64,000 nucleotides of DNA from Sternotherus odoratus. Its lineage: Eukaryota > Chordata > Testudines > Kinosternidae. This document shows, in pieces, positions 46,461-56,645 of this stretch. The stretch lies in assembly GCA_032164245.1 (NCBI GenBank), contig JAVMKO010000001.1, positions 19,629,603 through 19,693,602 on the forward strand, written 5' to 3'. The notes below the pieces were generated by a model. The model did not search any database, was not told the DNA's origin, and saw only the letters and a list, made by a program, of their open reading frames with translations. A program made the translations under genes and the position numbers. Within the stretch, counting starts at the first letter, position 1, and each line of letters opens with the position of its first letter.

Positions 46461-47234
46461 GAATCAGCTTTGATGGAACACAGTTTTGACAGAATTACTG
46501 ACCAGCCATAACTGACAGTTTTTGCGGCATGTATATACAAGTTTGGGGGGCTATGTATGTTTCTGGGCATATTCCAGAATCTGGGTGTACGAGTCTGATC
46601 CTTCCCTCACTTATACCAGTTTTTAAACTGGCAGAATGTAATCGAGTGGCTCATTTACATTGCTGTAAAGCTCCCATTTTAAAAAGCACTTATACCCATG
46701 CTTAAGTGAATCCCTAGTCAGGAAAGCACTTAGCCATATTCCAGATAGCATTATGCATATGGTTGATTTCTTTAATTCTGAGGAGAATCAGACTCAAACT
46801 CTGAACACCAGTTTATTGGGTTTTTTAAATGGTTAAGGTGGTCTAAAAGACTAATACTGTGAAGAAGTTGCATCTCCACCCAAGATGAATCTGAGATGTC
46901 CGGTTCCACTCATCTCTAGCAAGAGAAGAAATCTCCCTCCATAATGAGGGCTGGATATAATTAATTTCACAGGTATTGAATTGCAATTGCAAATAGAAAC
47001 TTTCCCTTAGCACTGTCCATTATTTCCATTAGAAAGGAATATGCGCATTAGCCATCAGCAGATAAGCGAAGTCATGTGTCACTATTCTGTGGTAAAACAC
47101 ATATCACTTGGTGAGCATATCATCACTGTCCTGTCCCACTCATTGTCCAACAGCATTTCTTCAACTAACGGGCTCTTCACTTTGCTGAAGCATTGCAAAT
47201 GTGTGCAACTGATTGTTCCCTCCTAAACGAAATA
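46461..47234. other. Unassigned DNA
   Basis: CACTTATACCAGTTTTTAAACTGG at about 46608 belongs to the old amniote repeat. Nothing else is recognised. Confidence 0.4.
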
Positions 47235-47765
47235 TTTAGCATTTGTCCTTATTGAATTTCATCCTATTTACGTCAGATCATTTCTCCAGTTTGTCCAGAT
47301 CATTTTGAATTTTAATCCTATTCTCCAAAGCACTTGCAACCCCTCCCAGCTTGGTATCATGCACAAACTTTATCATTGTACTCTATTTGCCATGATCTAA
47401 ATCACTGATGAAGATATTGAACAAACCTGAGCCCAGAACTGATCCTTGCTGGACCCAACTTGTTATGCCCTTCCAGAATGACTGTGAACCACTGGTTACT
47501 TCTGGGAACAGTTTTCCAACCAGTTTTGCACCCGCCTTATAGTAGCTCTATCTGGGTTGCATTTCCCTAGTTTGCTTATGAGAAGGTCATGCAAGACCGT
47601 ATCAAAAGCTTTACTAATGTCAAGATATACCACGTCTACAGCTTCCCCCTAATCCACAAGATTTGTTGCCCTGTCAAAGAAAGCTATCAGGTTTGTCTGA
47701 CATGATTTGTTCTTGACAAATCCATGCTGACTCTTACGTATCACTGTATTTTCTTTTAGATATTT
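47235..47765 (-). pseudogene. CR1 LINE: reverse transcriptase palm fragment
   Basis: Minus-strand sequence from the central reverse transcriptase to the region after the catalytic box. GATACGGTCTTGCATGACC (about 47600) corresponds to the VxHDLL segment. AACTGGTTGGAAAACTG (about 47510) corresponds to the block before RT motif 4. CTGGACAAACTGGAGAAATG (about 47290) corresponds to the LDKLEK block. Several stops break the frame. Both ends are truncated. Confidence 0.8.
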
Positions 47766-47974
47766 ACAAATTTATTGTTTATTTATAACTATGGTGTCCC
47801 CAGTTTTGAACCTGGGCATGGGACTCCCCAGACAACTGCAACATCCTGATCTCCACCCAGTGGCCTCTGATTACAGGACCCAATGAGAGATAGGACTATG
47901 ATGATATCGACAGTGATAGAAAATATGGCGTACAATGGGTATGGGAGGCAAGATCAGGAGGTCACTGCTAGCCA

Positions 47975-48110
47975 CTGCTTGCATCCGACGAAGTGGGTAT
48001 TAGCCCACGAAAGCTCATGCTTCAAAACTTTATAGTTAGTCTTTAAGGTGCCACAGAACTCTTTGTTACCTCTGCTATTCCGGACTAACACGGCTACCTC
48101 TCTGATTCTC
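47975..48110 (+). mobile_element. 136-bp PLE tail with 12-bp target duplication
   Basis: The insertion starts CTGCTTGCATCCGACGAAG, immediately upstream of the hammerhead-like core, and ends with the complete PLE 3' terminus CGGCTACCTCTCTGATTCT. The dodecamer CACTGCTAGCCA lies directly before it (47963-47974) and again directly after it (48111-48122), an apparent target-site duplication. This is an extremely 5'-truncated PLE copy made only of the tail. Confidence 0.85.
47981..48023 (+). ncRNA. Hammerhead-like RNA motif in PLE tail
   Basis: CCGACGA (47985-47991), one extra A, stem II GTGGG (47993-47997) with CCCAC (48004-48008), GAAA (48009-48012), GC/GC stem III over a TCAT loop (48013-48020), then TT. 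Layout as in a minimal hammerhead with C instead of U at core position 4. Hammerhead motifs are known from PLE terminal repeats; activity here is not implied. Confidence 0.45.
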
Positions 48111-48574
48111 CACTGCTAGCCAGTGTCCCATGAAGTGGCTGTGTGGCTGTAACAAGAAAGAGGAGAAAAGAGGTTATTTAACTAAAGTAATTTTTGCTTT
48201 TCAGTAAGCTCTCCTCAGAGCCACATTGACCTTCCTTTCTGATTGACCTAGGATCTCCATTTCAAGAGTTTCTGTAGCTAGAGAGGAATTAAAGCATAGT
48301 CAGAGGAGGTGTGGCAGTTAGACCAATACTCTACTATCTCAGGGAACTAGGACAGTTGCTATTAATAAAGACCCCATGGCCATATGTCCAGGCATGTGAT
48401 TCCTATGGAGTGGCTTTGCAGAGTTACAACCAGAGAGCTAGTTATGTTGCTAAGCAATTTATTTTATTTTTTTTGCTTCTGCCAGTTATTTTTGGTTGTG
48501 AATTTAACCATTTGAAACAAAATGGAAATATTCCTTTAAATTCCAATAAAAGATCATATAATATCGATTTCTGA

Positions 48575-48800
48575 TATGGTGCTTTTTCATCAGATCTCAG
48601 TCGCTTCACAATCTTGAATTATCCACTACCACCCCTGTGACAGAGATGTGCTGTTAACCCCTTTCTATAAATGGGGAACTGAGGCACAAGGAAGGTAAGT
48701 GACTTGCCCAGGGTCCCCAGGAAGTCTGTGGTGGAGCAGGGATTTAAACCCAGGTTTCCCAAGTTCTAGGGTAGTGCCTAAGCTACTGGACATATTGCCT
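48575..48800 (-). repeat. CORE-SINE (MIR-like), nearly full
   Basis: On the minus strand a tRNA-like head (GTCCAGTAGCTTAGGCAC and GGTTTAAATCCC, about 48735-48792) is followed by the CORE with GGGCAAGTCACTTACC and CCTCAGTTCCCCAT. The tail with GTGAAGCGACTGAGATC comes last. Head, CORE and tail are all recognisable, which makes it the best CORE-SINE copy here with 54245. Confidence 0.75.
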
Positions 48801-49651
48801 GGAAATCTTCCCAACAATTTTACAAGCCACTTAATGCAAACATGGAAGGTATAACAGCACAGCCTAGGAACCTGGCCAGTTTTCAAACGGAGAATTCATG
48901 TTTGCAATATTGCCCAAGTACTGACACTATGCTTGATCCAAAAGCCACAGAAGCAAGTAGAAATATTTTGATGGGCTTTGGCATGAGCCCTACACACAGA
49001 ATGTTTCAGTATCATATCAGCCCTAGCATAGAGTATTTCATCCTGTCTTCTAAGAAGAAGTAAACCTCAATGAAGCATTTACAACAGACTAGAGACTCCC
49101 GGTATCTATTTTTTTTTATAATTTAAAACTTCTCTTTAACCTTAAGTGAGCTACTTTCTGGAGCAAAGTGATGCAAGATTCAGAATGTTCATGGCATGGT
49201 AGTTTCATTGAAAATGTTCACAATTTCCTTTCAATTTCCAACAAACGTCAATGGTGGAGAACATGCAATAAGCCAGGTTTCTATGTTTTTGATGCAAAGC
49301 CAGTTTCACTCAAATGTGCATTCTAATTACATAGTACATGAAAATGGATTTATGTTTACAAAGAAATGCCAAACACTGTGAGCTGAAGTTTGAACATGAC
49401 AATTAATCCAGCAAAGTAGCTGCCACCAAATGAACCCCTGAATTAGAGTATGTAAGCACCTGAGCATACACATCCTTCTTTTAGTCCTTCATGATATTAG
49501 GGTACCAGCTCAGGACCTTCAGAACTGTCAGGTCCCCCAGATTCACAGTCTCCCCGGTGATACTTTTTCCCCAATCCCCTTATTCTATTACATACCCAGG
49601 GTTCCTGGCAGGGGGAGCGGATTCAATACATTCACCATATATGTTGGATAT
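48801..49651. other. Unassigned DNA
   Basis: No gene, element or repeat recognised. Short plus frames at 48842-49063 and 49196-49381 are without motif. Confidence 0.4.
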
Positions 49652-49852
49652 TGTGGCAGGGTGCTGGCCAGGAGGGCCTGAGCCAGCCCTGCCGCCCCTT
49701 TAAGAGGGAGAAAAGCCCTCTGCAAACCCCCGGGGCAGGAAGGCTAATTAGCCACCTGAGGTGCAGGCCAATCAGCCTGTATGAGTTGCACCTGGCAGCC
49801 TCCTCTGGGGGATATAAGGCTGCCAGGAAGGAAGCCCAGGGCGGTGGTGTCT

Positions 49853-49965
49853 GAGCTATCAAGAGCTGCGTGAGTTTGTGTGAGCTATCAAGAGCTGCGT
49901 GAGTTTGTGTGAGCTATCAAGAGCTGCGTGAGTTTGTGTGAGCTATCAAGAGCTGTGTTTGTATT
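49853..49965 (+). repeat. 29-bp tandem repeat, about four copies
   Basis: GAGCTATCAAGAGCTGCGTG plus nine more bases starts at 49853, 49882, 49911 and 49940, exactly 29 bp apart, with the fourth copy partial. It lies in the LTR just left of the hAT and is absent from the sister LTR at 59420. Confidence 0.95.
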
Positions 49966-49977
49966 ATTGTATTAGGG

Positions 49978-51227
49978 CAGTGGTTCTCAATTATTTTCTG
50001 TCATGCCCCCCCTAGGAAGAAGAAAACATTTTGCGCCCCCCCGCGACTGTAAATACTATCATTTGTCTATAAAATTGTTATAAGTACACATTCTCCATCA
50101 CTCTCTTGGGTTTTTTTAAAATCATGTTTATCTTTTTAGTTTTGTCTGTAGCTGTAAATTCCTATGGGGTTTCAAGGAAAAAGAAGATCCAAAGTTTGGC
50201 CACAAACCTTGGACACCTTCAAGTCCTCCATACTCAGCAGCCCATGGCCCACAGGTTTTGGGGGACAGGCCATTTTCATTTCTCCTCCTCTTCCTTCTTA
50301 CACTATCTTCCTCCCCATGACATATTTCCTAGGAAGGTGATTGGGCATCAAGGCTGCATCTTATGAACATACATAGGACACACTTGGTAACTTCGTTTTG
50401 GGTTTAACTTTAAATAACAATAATCATCCATGTCTATGCAACTGCAGCCACAGAGATATTATTACAGTAGTTTGTGTGTGTGCAATCAATGCATTAAAAC
50501 TCCATATCCCATTTTGCATGGAATTCCCTTCTTATGGACCACCATCTCCCTCAATATCTGAGGATGGTTGGAGCCATGTGTAAGAGAGATCCTTATGACT
50601 GCGTGGTGCTAAGGTTCCCCTCCCACTGTGCTCGGAAGAATGAGTGTGCAGCTCTTTTAACTCAACTTATCTGCACTCAAGTTAAGTCTGCAGCTAAGAC
50701 AGGTCCAGCAAGGAGTAGGAGGTAGTTTATAGAGCTTCCCACCTAGAAGAACTGTTCATGCTCTCTCCCCACGCCTTCTTCGGCCAGAGGTTAAGAGGTG
50801 GGGCATGGAACGGATGAAGTCAGGCCGGGGGCTGCCCACGCCGGGGAGTCGCTGGGGCCTCCCTGCCCGGGGAACCCAAAGCCCCGAAGCGCTGCCGGGG
50901 AGGGGCCGGGGCCGCCGCGCGCCCTTCACTCACCTGAGCCGTCGACTCGCCGCCTCCGCTCCTTTCCCGCCTCCTCTCGCCGCCTCCGCTCCTTTCTCGC
51001 CGCCTCCGCTCCTTTCCCGCCTCCTCTCGCCGCCTCCGCTCCTTTCCCGCCTCCTCTCGCCGCCTCCGCTCCTTTCCCGCCTCCGCCCCTTTCCCGGGAC
51101 CCGCCCCAGGGCAGCGCAAGCTCCTGGCAGCGCCGCTGGTGGAGGAGGAGGAAGCGGGCGGGCCGCCCCCCTTTACGGAGCCTCGCGCCCCCCCAGGGGG
51201 GCGCGCCCCACTAATTGAGAACCACTG
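49978..51227. mobile_element. 1250-bp hAT (CAGTGGTTCTCAA type) with perfect 8-bp duplication
   Basis: Ends are CAGTGGTTCTCAATTA and TAATTGAGAACCACTG, a perfect 16-bp inverted pair. The octamer TATTAGGG flanks it on both sides (49970-49977 and 51228-51235). The left part is AT-rich. The right part (50800-51220) is strongly GC-rich and holds a ~30-bp tandem repeat. No transposase motif was found, so it is non-autonomous. It sits inside the LTR at 49652-51487 and is younger than it. Confidence 0.95.
50946..51095. repeat. 30-bp GC-rich tandem repeat inside the hAT
   Basis: The unit CGCCGCCTCCGCTCCTTTCC followed by CGCCTCCTCT repeats about five times, with one shortened copy near 50998-51017. On the minus strand it reads as Arg/Glu/Gly-rich frames such as RRREEAGKER, which are repeat translations and not evidence of a gene. 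Confidence 0.9.
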
Positions 51228-51271
51228 TATTAGGGGCTGAACTATATAGAGTTTGTAGAGCCAGAACCTGT

Positions 51272-51360
51272 GGAGCTGTTTAAGAGCTGGGTATTAATGA
51301 GCTGTTTAAGAGCTGGGTATTAATGAGCTGGGTATTATGAGCTACTTAGAGCTGGATGTT
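51272..51360 (+). repeat. 26-bp tandem repeat in the right LTR part
   Basis: GAGCTGTTTAAGAGCTGGGT followed by ATTAAT occurs twice in full and then in degenerate forms (GAGCTGGGTATTAT, GAGCTACTTAGAGCTGG). It is a second expansion of the GAGCTG-rich region of the same LTR. Confidence 0.85.
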
Positions 51361-51671
51361 AATGAACTGTTTTAACCTGTATATATTGGTGGTGGGGTCC
51401 TGCACTGTAAATTAAAGGGCACTGTTGGAGCAAAAAAGGGTTTCCTGCCTGTGTTCCTGAGGGGGGGTGAGAGAGCGGTCTGTCACAATATATAAACTTG
51501 CATTTGACTATTGAACAAAGCCAGGCCAGAGTGGGGGAAGGCTTCTCCCAGAGCAAAGTCTGTCATCTCCTTAGGTTCCAGGCTGCTAGCCCAGTACTAA
51601 AGGGTAGGATGGCATTAAACCTATCATTATATGCTCACCATCTTCTACAGTGGGTCAAACTGGCACATGGA

Positions 51672-52385
51672 CAAGTCTTGAATATTGTCAATTTGGCAAG
51701 GTTATTTTGAAATATAATCCTGTCCTCCAAAGTGCTTGCAAGCTCTCTCAGCTTAGTGTTATCGACAAGTTTTATAAATATGCTCTCCAATCAGTTATCC
51801 GAGTCATTAATGAAAATGTTGACTAGTACTGTACCCAAGACAGACCCCTGTGGGACTCCACTACATAAGTCTGTCCAGTTTCGCAATGAACCATTCAACT
51901 ATTCTTTGACTATGTTCCTTCAACCTGTTATACACCTTATAGTAATTGCATCTAGATTCCAGTTCCCTACTTTGCTGATGAGAATGTCATGTGGGACTGT
52001 TTCAAAAGCCTTTCTTAAAATCAATATTGTATCTATTACTTCCCTGCTATCCACTAAACCAATAACCCCATCAAAGAAGGAAATGAGGTCAGTTTGGTAT
52101 TCGTTCTTCACAAATCCAAGTCAGCTATTACTTATCACACTATTATCCTCTAGGTGCTTACAAACTGTCTAATAATTTATTCCATTATCTCTCCAGATTT
52201 TGAAGTTAGGGTGACTGATTTATAATTCCCTAGGTCCTCTGTTCCTCTTTTTAAATATAGGTACTATATTTACCCTTCTCCAGCCCTCTGGGACTTCACC
52301 TATCCTCCCTCAACTTTTAAAGATAATTGGTACCCTGTCTAAATGTCTCCCAGTAACAAAGTAGGCACATAATGGGCCAGCACTG
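51672..52385 (-). pseudogene. CR1 LINE: reverse transcriptase fragment
   Basis: A minus-strand CR1 copy about 700 bp long. It runs from the CCAGAGGGCTGGAGAAGG-type region (about 52300), which corresponds to the start of the RT fingers, through KAFETVPHDILISKVG (52000-51960) toward [25 protein letters not shown] sequence near 51830. Stops and frame changes are frequent. It covers a different part of ORF2 from the copy at 47235, with overlap, so they are separate insertions. Confidence 0.85.
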
Positions 52386-52534
52386 ATCAACCATCATGCT
52401 ATATTGCTGGGACTAGAAAAATGGGAATCTGAAATACATAGCTATTTCCTTTTCAAATCTGTAAGACTACTATTTATAATGTCTCAATCCCACAAAAATT
52501 AGTACTGATTGCCTGTTGTCAAAGTCAAGTATGT

Positions 52535-52585
52535 GCTCTAATAAATAATAATAATTAAAATAATAATAACATAATAATAAAGTCC
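52535..52585. repeat. (AAT)n microsatellite
   Basis: An interrupted run of AAT units, AATAATAATAATTAAAATAA and similar, directly visible. Confidence 0.9.
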
Positions 52586-53059
52586 CTAAACATTATATAT
52601 ATTATTTCCTGAAAGATATTAAGTATGGTTTTCCTTTCAGGAAAAGGATAATTTTAAAATAAGTTCTAACAAAGTTATGTCTTATGCCACAAACTCATAT
52701 CCACTAACTCTCACTCAGAACACTTGCCCTTCCTTCTTAATCTGCTCAACTTCAGCGAGCCAATCCTTCTGTACTCAGAACATAATTGGCTCACGTCTTT
52801 TATTTAAATAAATCACATTCTGATAACCATCATTTTGTCAGCTACTAAAACATATACTTGAAGATGAACTGGACAGCATTTCACCAACCAAAACCAGAGT
52901 TCAGGTTTCTGCACGAATACCTCAGGCTACAGTTGGATCCCCCATTCACTTTGATGGGGCTACTCACATGCTATAAATAAGGCATGTGCTTAAATGCCTT
53001 GACATGCGACCTCTGAGAGTAGAAATAGCTGCATTCCTATCTTTCTTTTTATTTTTTAC

Positions 53060-53195
53060 CATATATATTTCACTTCTGTAGCTCTGTGCATCTAGACATC
53101 TCAAAGCCCCATGCAAGCATTAATGAAGTTGAACACTCCATTAATTCACAAATTACCATCCCTGTTTGAGTAAACTAAATCAGAGAGGTTAAGGC
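53060..53195 (-). repeat. CORE-SINE fragment
   Basis: CATCTCAAAGCCCCATGCAAGC, TTACCATCCCTGTTTGAG and AATCAGAGAGGTTAAGG follow the tail-to-CORE order of the MIR-like SINE on the minus strand. The tRNA-like head is lost. Confidence 0.5.
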
Positions 53196-53337
53196 TTGTA
53201 TATCCAACTTGGTTGCCTAGAATTACATCTATAGACCACCATTTTCAGGTGTGGATGCCTAAAGTTAGATTTTTAAGTCCATATTTGGGTATCTTTAATC
53301 AGAGGCCTGGGTTTTCAGGGTCGATGAGTACTCACAA

Positions 53338-53475
53338 TTCATAGATTCCAAAGCCAGAAGGGACCATTGTGATCACCTTATCCAACCTCCTGTCTAACAC
53401 GGGCAATAGAACTTGTCTGAAATAATTCCTAGAGCAATGCAAGTTGACCTGCTCAGCACCTCTGGAAAAAACTCA
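53338..53475 (-). mobile_element. CR1 LINE 3' terminus (short)
   Basis: ATTCATAGATTCCAAAGCCAG followed by AAGGGACCATTGTGATCACC and CCAACCTCCTGTCTAACAC is the minus-strand CR1 3' end. Only about 140 bp remain, inserted into an older repeat with GGTGTGGATGCCTAAAG words. Confidence 0.8.
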
Positions 53476-54244
53476 GCCTTTGAAGTGAGAAAATTTTGGC
53501 TTAAGTGTCTTGCTCAAAATCACCCAATTCAGTTTCAGTACTCGTAATGTGAACTAAGAGTCTCTTGATACCCACTCTTTACATCAGCTTCTGCAGAAGA
53601 AACACAATTACTGAAGTTTTGATAGGTACTGCATTACATTTTTCAGTGTCATTGTCTTGATGTCTTTCCTTATTTTAAAGTCTTCTCAAATATTTTATTT
53701 CTGGGGTCAAACAATTTGATTTGCTTTTTGCTGCTTATTTTAAAATAATGTTTCAGTCCATCTTTAGACTACATTCCCCCACCCAAATTGCAAATGTCAG
53801 TGCATGTACAGGGCAATTTATTTTCTTTAACTGATAATTGATATTTGCAGTGAATCACTCCAGCTCTACCTTTAAAATGGCATTTGGAAGCTATATTTAT
53901 AACACTTCATATTGTGACCATTGTTAGAAGAATGTGAAGTAAATTGGGTAGAGACTAAATAATAATAATTTTGCTTGTGGCCTTGCTTTTAGCTTAAGCA
54001 GGCCGAATAAGCAAGTAAAAGTATGTAAGTAAAAGCACAAGGCTGTGCACTCCCCTTCTTCCCCCCTGCAGCTGGTAACCTTAAATATAAGGGGCTAATC
54101 GAGCAAGGGTTTGCTATGGTAACCAAGCAGCTGGAGGGGAGCATGTAAAAAAAGATGCAAAGTGTTACTTAGTTACTATACCTACTTTTCTTAAACTAAA
54201 AATCTCCTTAAACACTACCATCCTGGTATTTAGCATATTAGGAG
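53476..54244. other. Unassigned AT-rich DNA
   Basis: No gene or element could be recognised. Confidence 0.4.
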
Positions 54245-54675
54245 AGGAAGGATGGCCAAATGGTTAGGGTAGCCTACATCTCAGGAGACCTATGTTCAAG
54301 TCTCAACTCTGCAAATAATTCCTCTGTGATTTCTGGGCAACTCACTTAGTCTACCTGTGCCTCAGTTCCCCATCAGTAAGATGTGAATGATCACACTTCC
54401 CTATTTCAGAGGGAGGATAAATACACTAGACCCTCACTAGAATGCACATATATATAACATGAATTTGAATATAATGCCATGGCCATATAATGTCATGGCC
54501 ATGGATCCCAAAATAGAATGCAGTCACAAAAATATTATTTCATTTTAACATGGTCCCCGCTATAATACAGTTCTTGGCATGGATCCCAAATCCTGGGTTC
54601 TAGCGAGGGTCCGGTGTACTTTTAACAACGTGAGGTTTTCAGATATTACAGTAATGGGTACCATACACATATATT
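54245..54675 (+). repeat. CORE-SINE (MIR-like) split by a mariner-type MITE
   Basis: A tRNA-like head (GATGGCCAAATGGTTAGGG and GTTCAAGTCTC) is followed by the CORE (TTTCTGGGCAACTCACTTAG, GTGCCTCAGTTCCCC) up to 54421. After the MITE the SINE tail resumes at 54619, with CGTGAGGTTTTCAGATATTAC and ATGGGTACCAT. Confidence 0.75.
54424..54616. mobile_element. 193-bp mariner/Tigger-type MITE with TA duplication
   Basis: The left end CACTAGACCCTCACTAGAAT is mirrored by GTTCTAGCGAGGGTCCGGTG (16 of 20 positions). Dinucleotides TA flank it at 54422-54423 and 54617-54618, as expected of Tc1/mariner insertion. The interior contains a repeated ATGGCCATGGATCCCAAA-like phrase. It has no coding capacity and sits exactly inside a CORE-SINE. 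Confidence 0.85.
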
Positions 54676-54838
54676 GTGGACACACCATAACACAAATGCC
54701 TTGACTTTCAAAGCTTTCGCAGGCAATGGTGAAAACGCCAAGTCCTGCAAACTTCACAGAGCATCTAACAAAGGTGAATAAACTGTTGCATTTCCGCTGC
54801 CCCCATCTAATCACATATCCAGAGCAAGTGATGGTTAT

Positions 54839-55507
54839 GTCACGCATAAACCACGCCAGTCAACAACAAATCTCTTCCCCTCAATCTTAGGCAGCCCAAG
54901 AGCCAAATGGGCATAGAAGTTGAAGTGACACGGGCACCCTCAAAGGTGTGGGACAGCCCCAGGAGTGGGGCCCAGGCCCACCCAACTCCACCAGGCCCCA
55001 ACCCAGGGCCCCAACAGTGGCGTAGCATCTTGCCACTGACTCAGCAGGGGGTCCTACCAAAAAAAGCTGAGGTTTCCCGGGCGGGGGGGGGTACCACTCC
55101 ACCACCCTCCTTGGGTCACTTCCTACCAGTCTGTAAGTTGGGGTCTCCCTTGAGTCTTTGGAATCTCCATGGATAGTCAGGTTGTTCGCATCCTCTAGTC
55201 TAGCTCCTCCTGTTGCTAGGCTTCAAGCAGGCCTGGGGGGGTGCCAGTTCCTGGCACCATCAGGGGTTGTGGCTGGTCTTCCACAGGCACTTTCCAGGCA
55301 GATCCTTCTCCTGCAGCCACCAGCCCAGAATGAGCTGGGCTTCCTCCCTTTATACTACCAGAGTATTTGGAGCATGCCCAGTTCCACTGAGGAGGCGGGA
55401 CTTCCGCTGTCAATAGGACAGGCCTGACACTGCCCGGGCTAGAGCGGGATAAGCAAGCCTCATCAGAGGCAGGCACAGAGCTGCACCAGCAGGGGCTGCA
55501 CGTCACA
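54839..55507 (-). mobile_element. LTR-like element (~670 bp), minus orientation
   Basis: Read on the minus strand it begins TGTGACGTGCAGCCCC and ends TTTATGCGTGACA, TG...CA ends with short inverted repeats. AGTATAAAGGGAGG at about 55350 on the minus strand is a good TATA box. GC-rich U3-like sequence precedes it. No target duplication or internal genes are visible. Confidence 0.55.
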
Positions 55508-56501
55508 GCAGGAGAACTGATAATGCTGATAAGTTCCTGAAGCTTGCATATTGCGGGGCAACATCACCTCCTTCCTCACAAACTATGCCCATGTTAAAAA
55601 GGTAGGGGCCATAGCTCTCTGGTCCCCCATTTCCAGCACTGTTGCTATCCACCTCTTTTGCTCCCCTCTCTACATAAAGAAACTTCATGTAAGCAGGGAT
55701 CTTAACAAATGGCTGAAAAAAGCTGTTATCTTCACACAGCAGGTACAAAGCATTGCAGAATCAGGATGGTGACAGGAAAGGTGTTGAAATACATTGTTTC
55801 AACACTCTATCATTAAACCTGTTATTTCAACATTGTTCCTCAGCAAGTTCAGCTTTGTTTGACAAGGTATTCCCGAGAGGGGGGTGTAATAAGAGGCTGC
55901 TCCCAAAACACTGGCACATACAATAGGAGAAACTAAAGAATCTCCTGGATGAATTACCTCTGAGCTTTTGCTGCTGCTGAAGATTACTGATGCGTTTCGA
56001 AAATAGAGGTTTTGAACAGCAGAGAACAGAACGCATGGCAGAGCATGATGCGAGCACTATTCTCATGTAATAATAGAATTGATCTCCTCTTCCTTCTACA
56101 TAGTCTGGTGTGAATCCGACCAACTATTTGTCTCTGATTCCACAAAGCAAAAGTTAAGCATGTGCTTAAGTGATCTCTTGAATGGGAGGTTCATGTTAGC
56201 AGCGGACTTTTACATTTTGGATATGACAAAACACACTATACACTGTCCGTAAGCAGGTCAAATCACTTTCCAACAAAGTTAAATAATCCAAGATTCTTCT
56301 GGTTTAATGTATTACCTTCTATGATGAATTAAATTTGCTATTGCCCAAATGCCATAGTGAATTTATACTCTTCCCCTCACCCCAAACTTATCTCCCCCAA
56401 GAAAAACACTCTTCAAGGAATTCTCTGCAGTCAGAATTCAACTTTTACGTAAGTGATCAGAGTGTAATATTATTTACTCCATTTTACATATGGAGGCACA
56501 G
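55508..56501. other. Unassigned DNA
   Basis: No gene recognised. ACTCCATTTTACATATGGAGGCACAGAG just before 56502 is a CORE-SINE remnant into which the next MITE inserted. Confidence 0.4.
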
Positions 56502-56645
56502 AGGGTATGTCTGCACTGCAGTTACACACCCCTGACTGACTCAGCTGACTCAGGCTCATCAGGCTCAAACTACAGTGTTGTTTAACTGTTGTGTACACGT
56601 TCAGGCTCTGGCTGGAGCCTGGACTCTGGGACCTCCCTCCTCACA
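56502..56645. mobile_element. hAT-type MITE, truncated
   Basis: It begins AGGGTATGTCTGCACTGCAG and continues with CTCAGCTGACTCAGGCTC and GGAGCCTGGACTCTGGGACC, the left ~140 bp of the family seen complete at 19447-19720. The right end is missing. Confidence 0.65.

Larger units (their letters stand above)
49652..51487 (+). mobile_element. Solo LTR interrupted by a hAT
   Basis: It begins TGTGGCAGGGTGCTGG and ends CGGTCTGTCACA, flanked by the tetramer ATAT on both sides (49648-49651 and 51488-51491). The TATA-like GGGGATATAAGGC is at about 49808. The downstream part, with AAATTAAAGGGCACTG, corresponds to AAATAAAGAGCACTG in the intact sister copy at 59420-59826. Removing the 1250-bp hAT and one copy of its octamer leaves an LTR of 578 bp. 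It is longer than the sister because of two internal tandem expansions. Confidence 0.9.

Noticed and set aside
50798..51218. Overlapping 137-138 codon plus frames and an Arg/Glu-rich 99-codon minus frame
   Set aside because: They translate a 30-bp tandem repeat inside a non-autonomous hAT.
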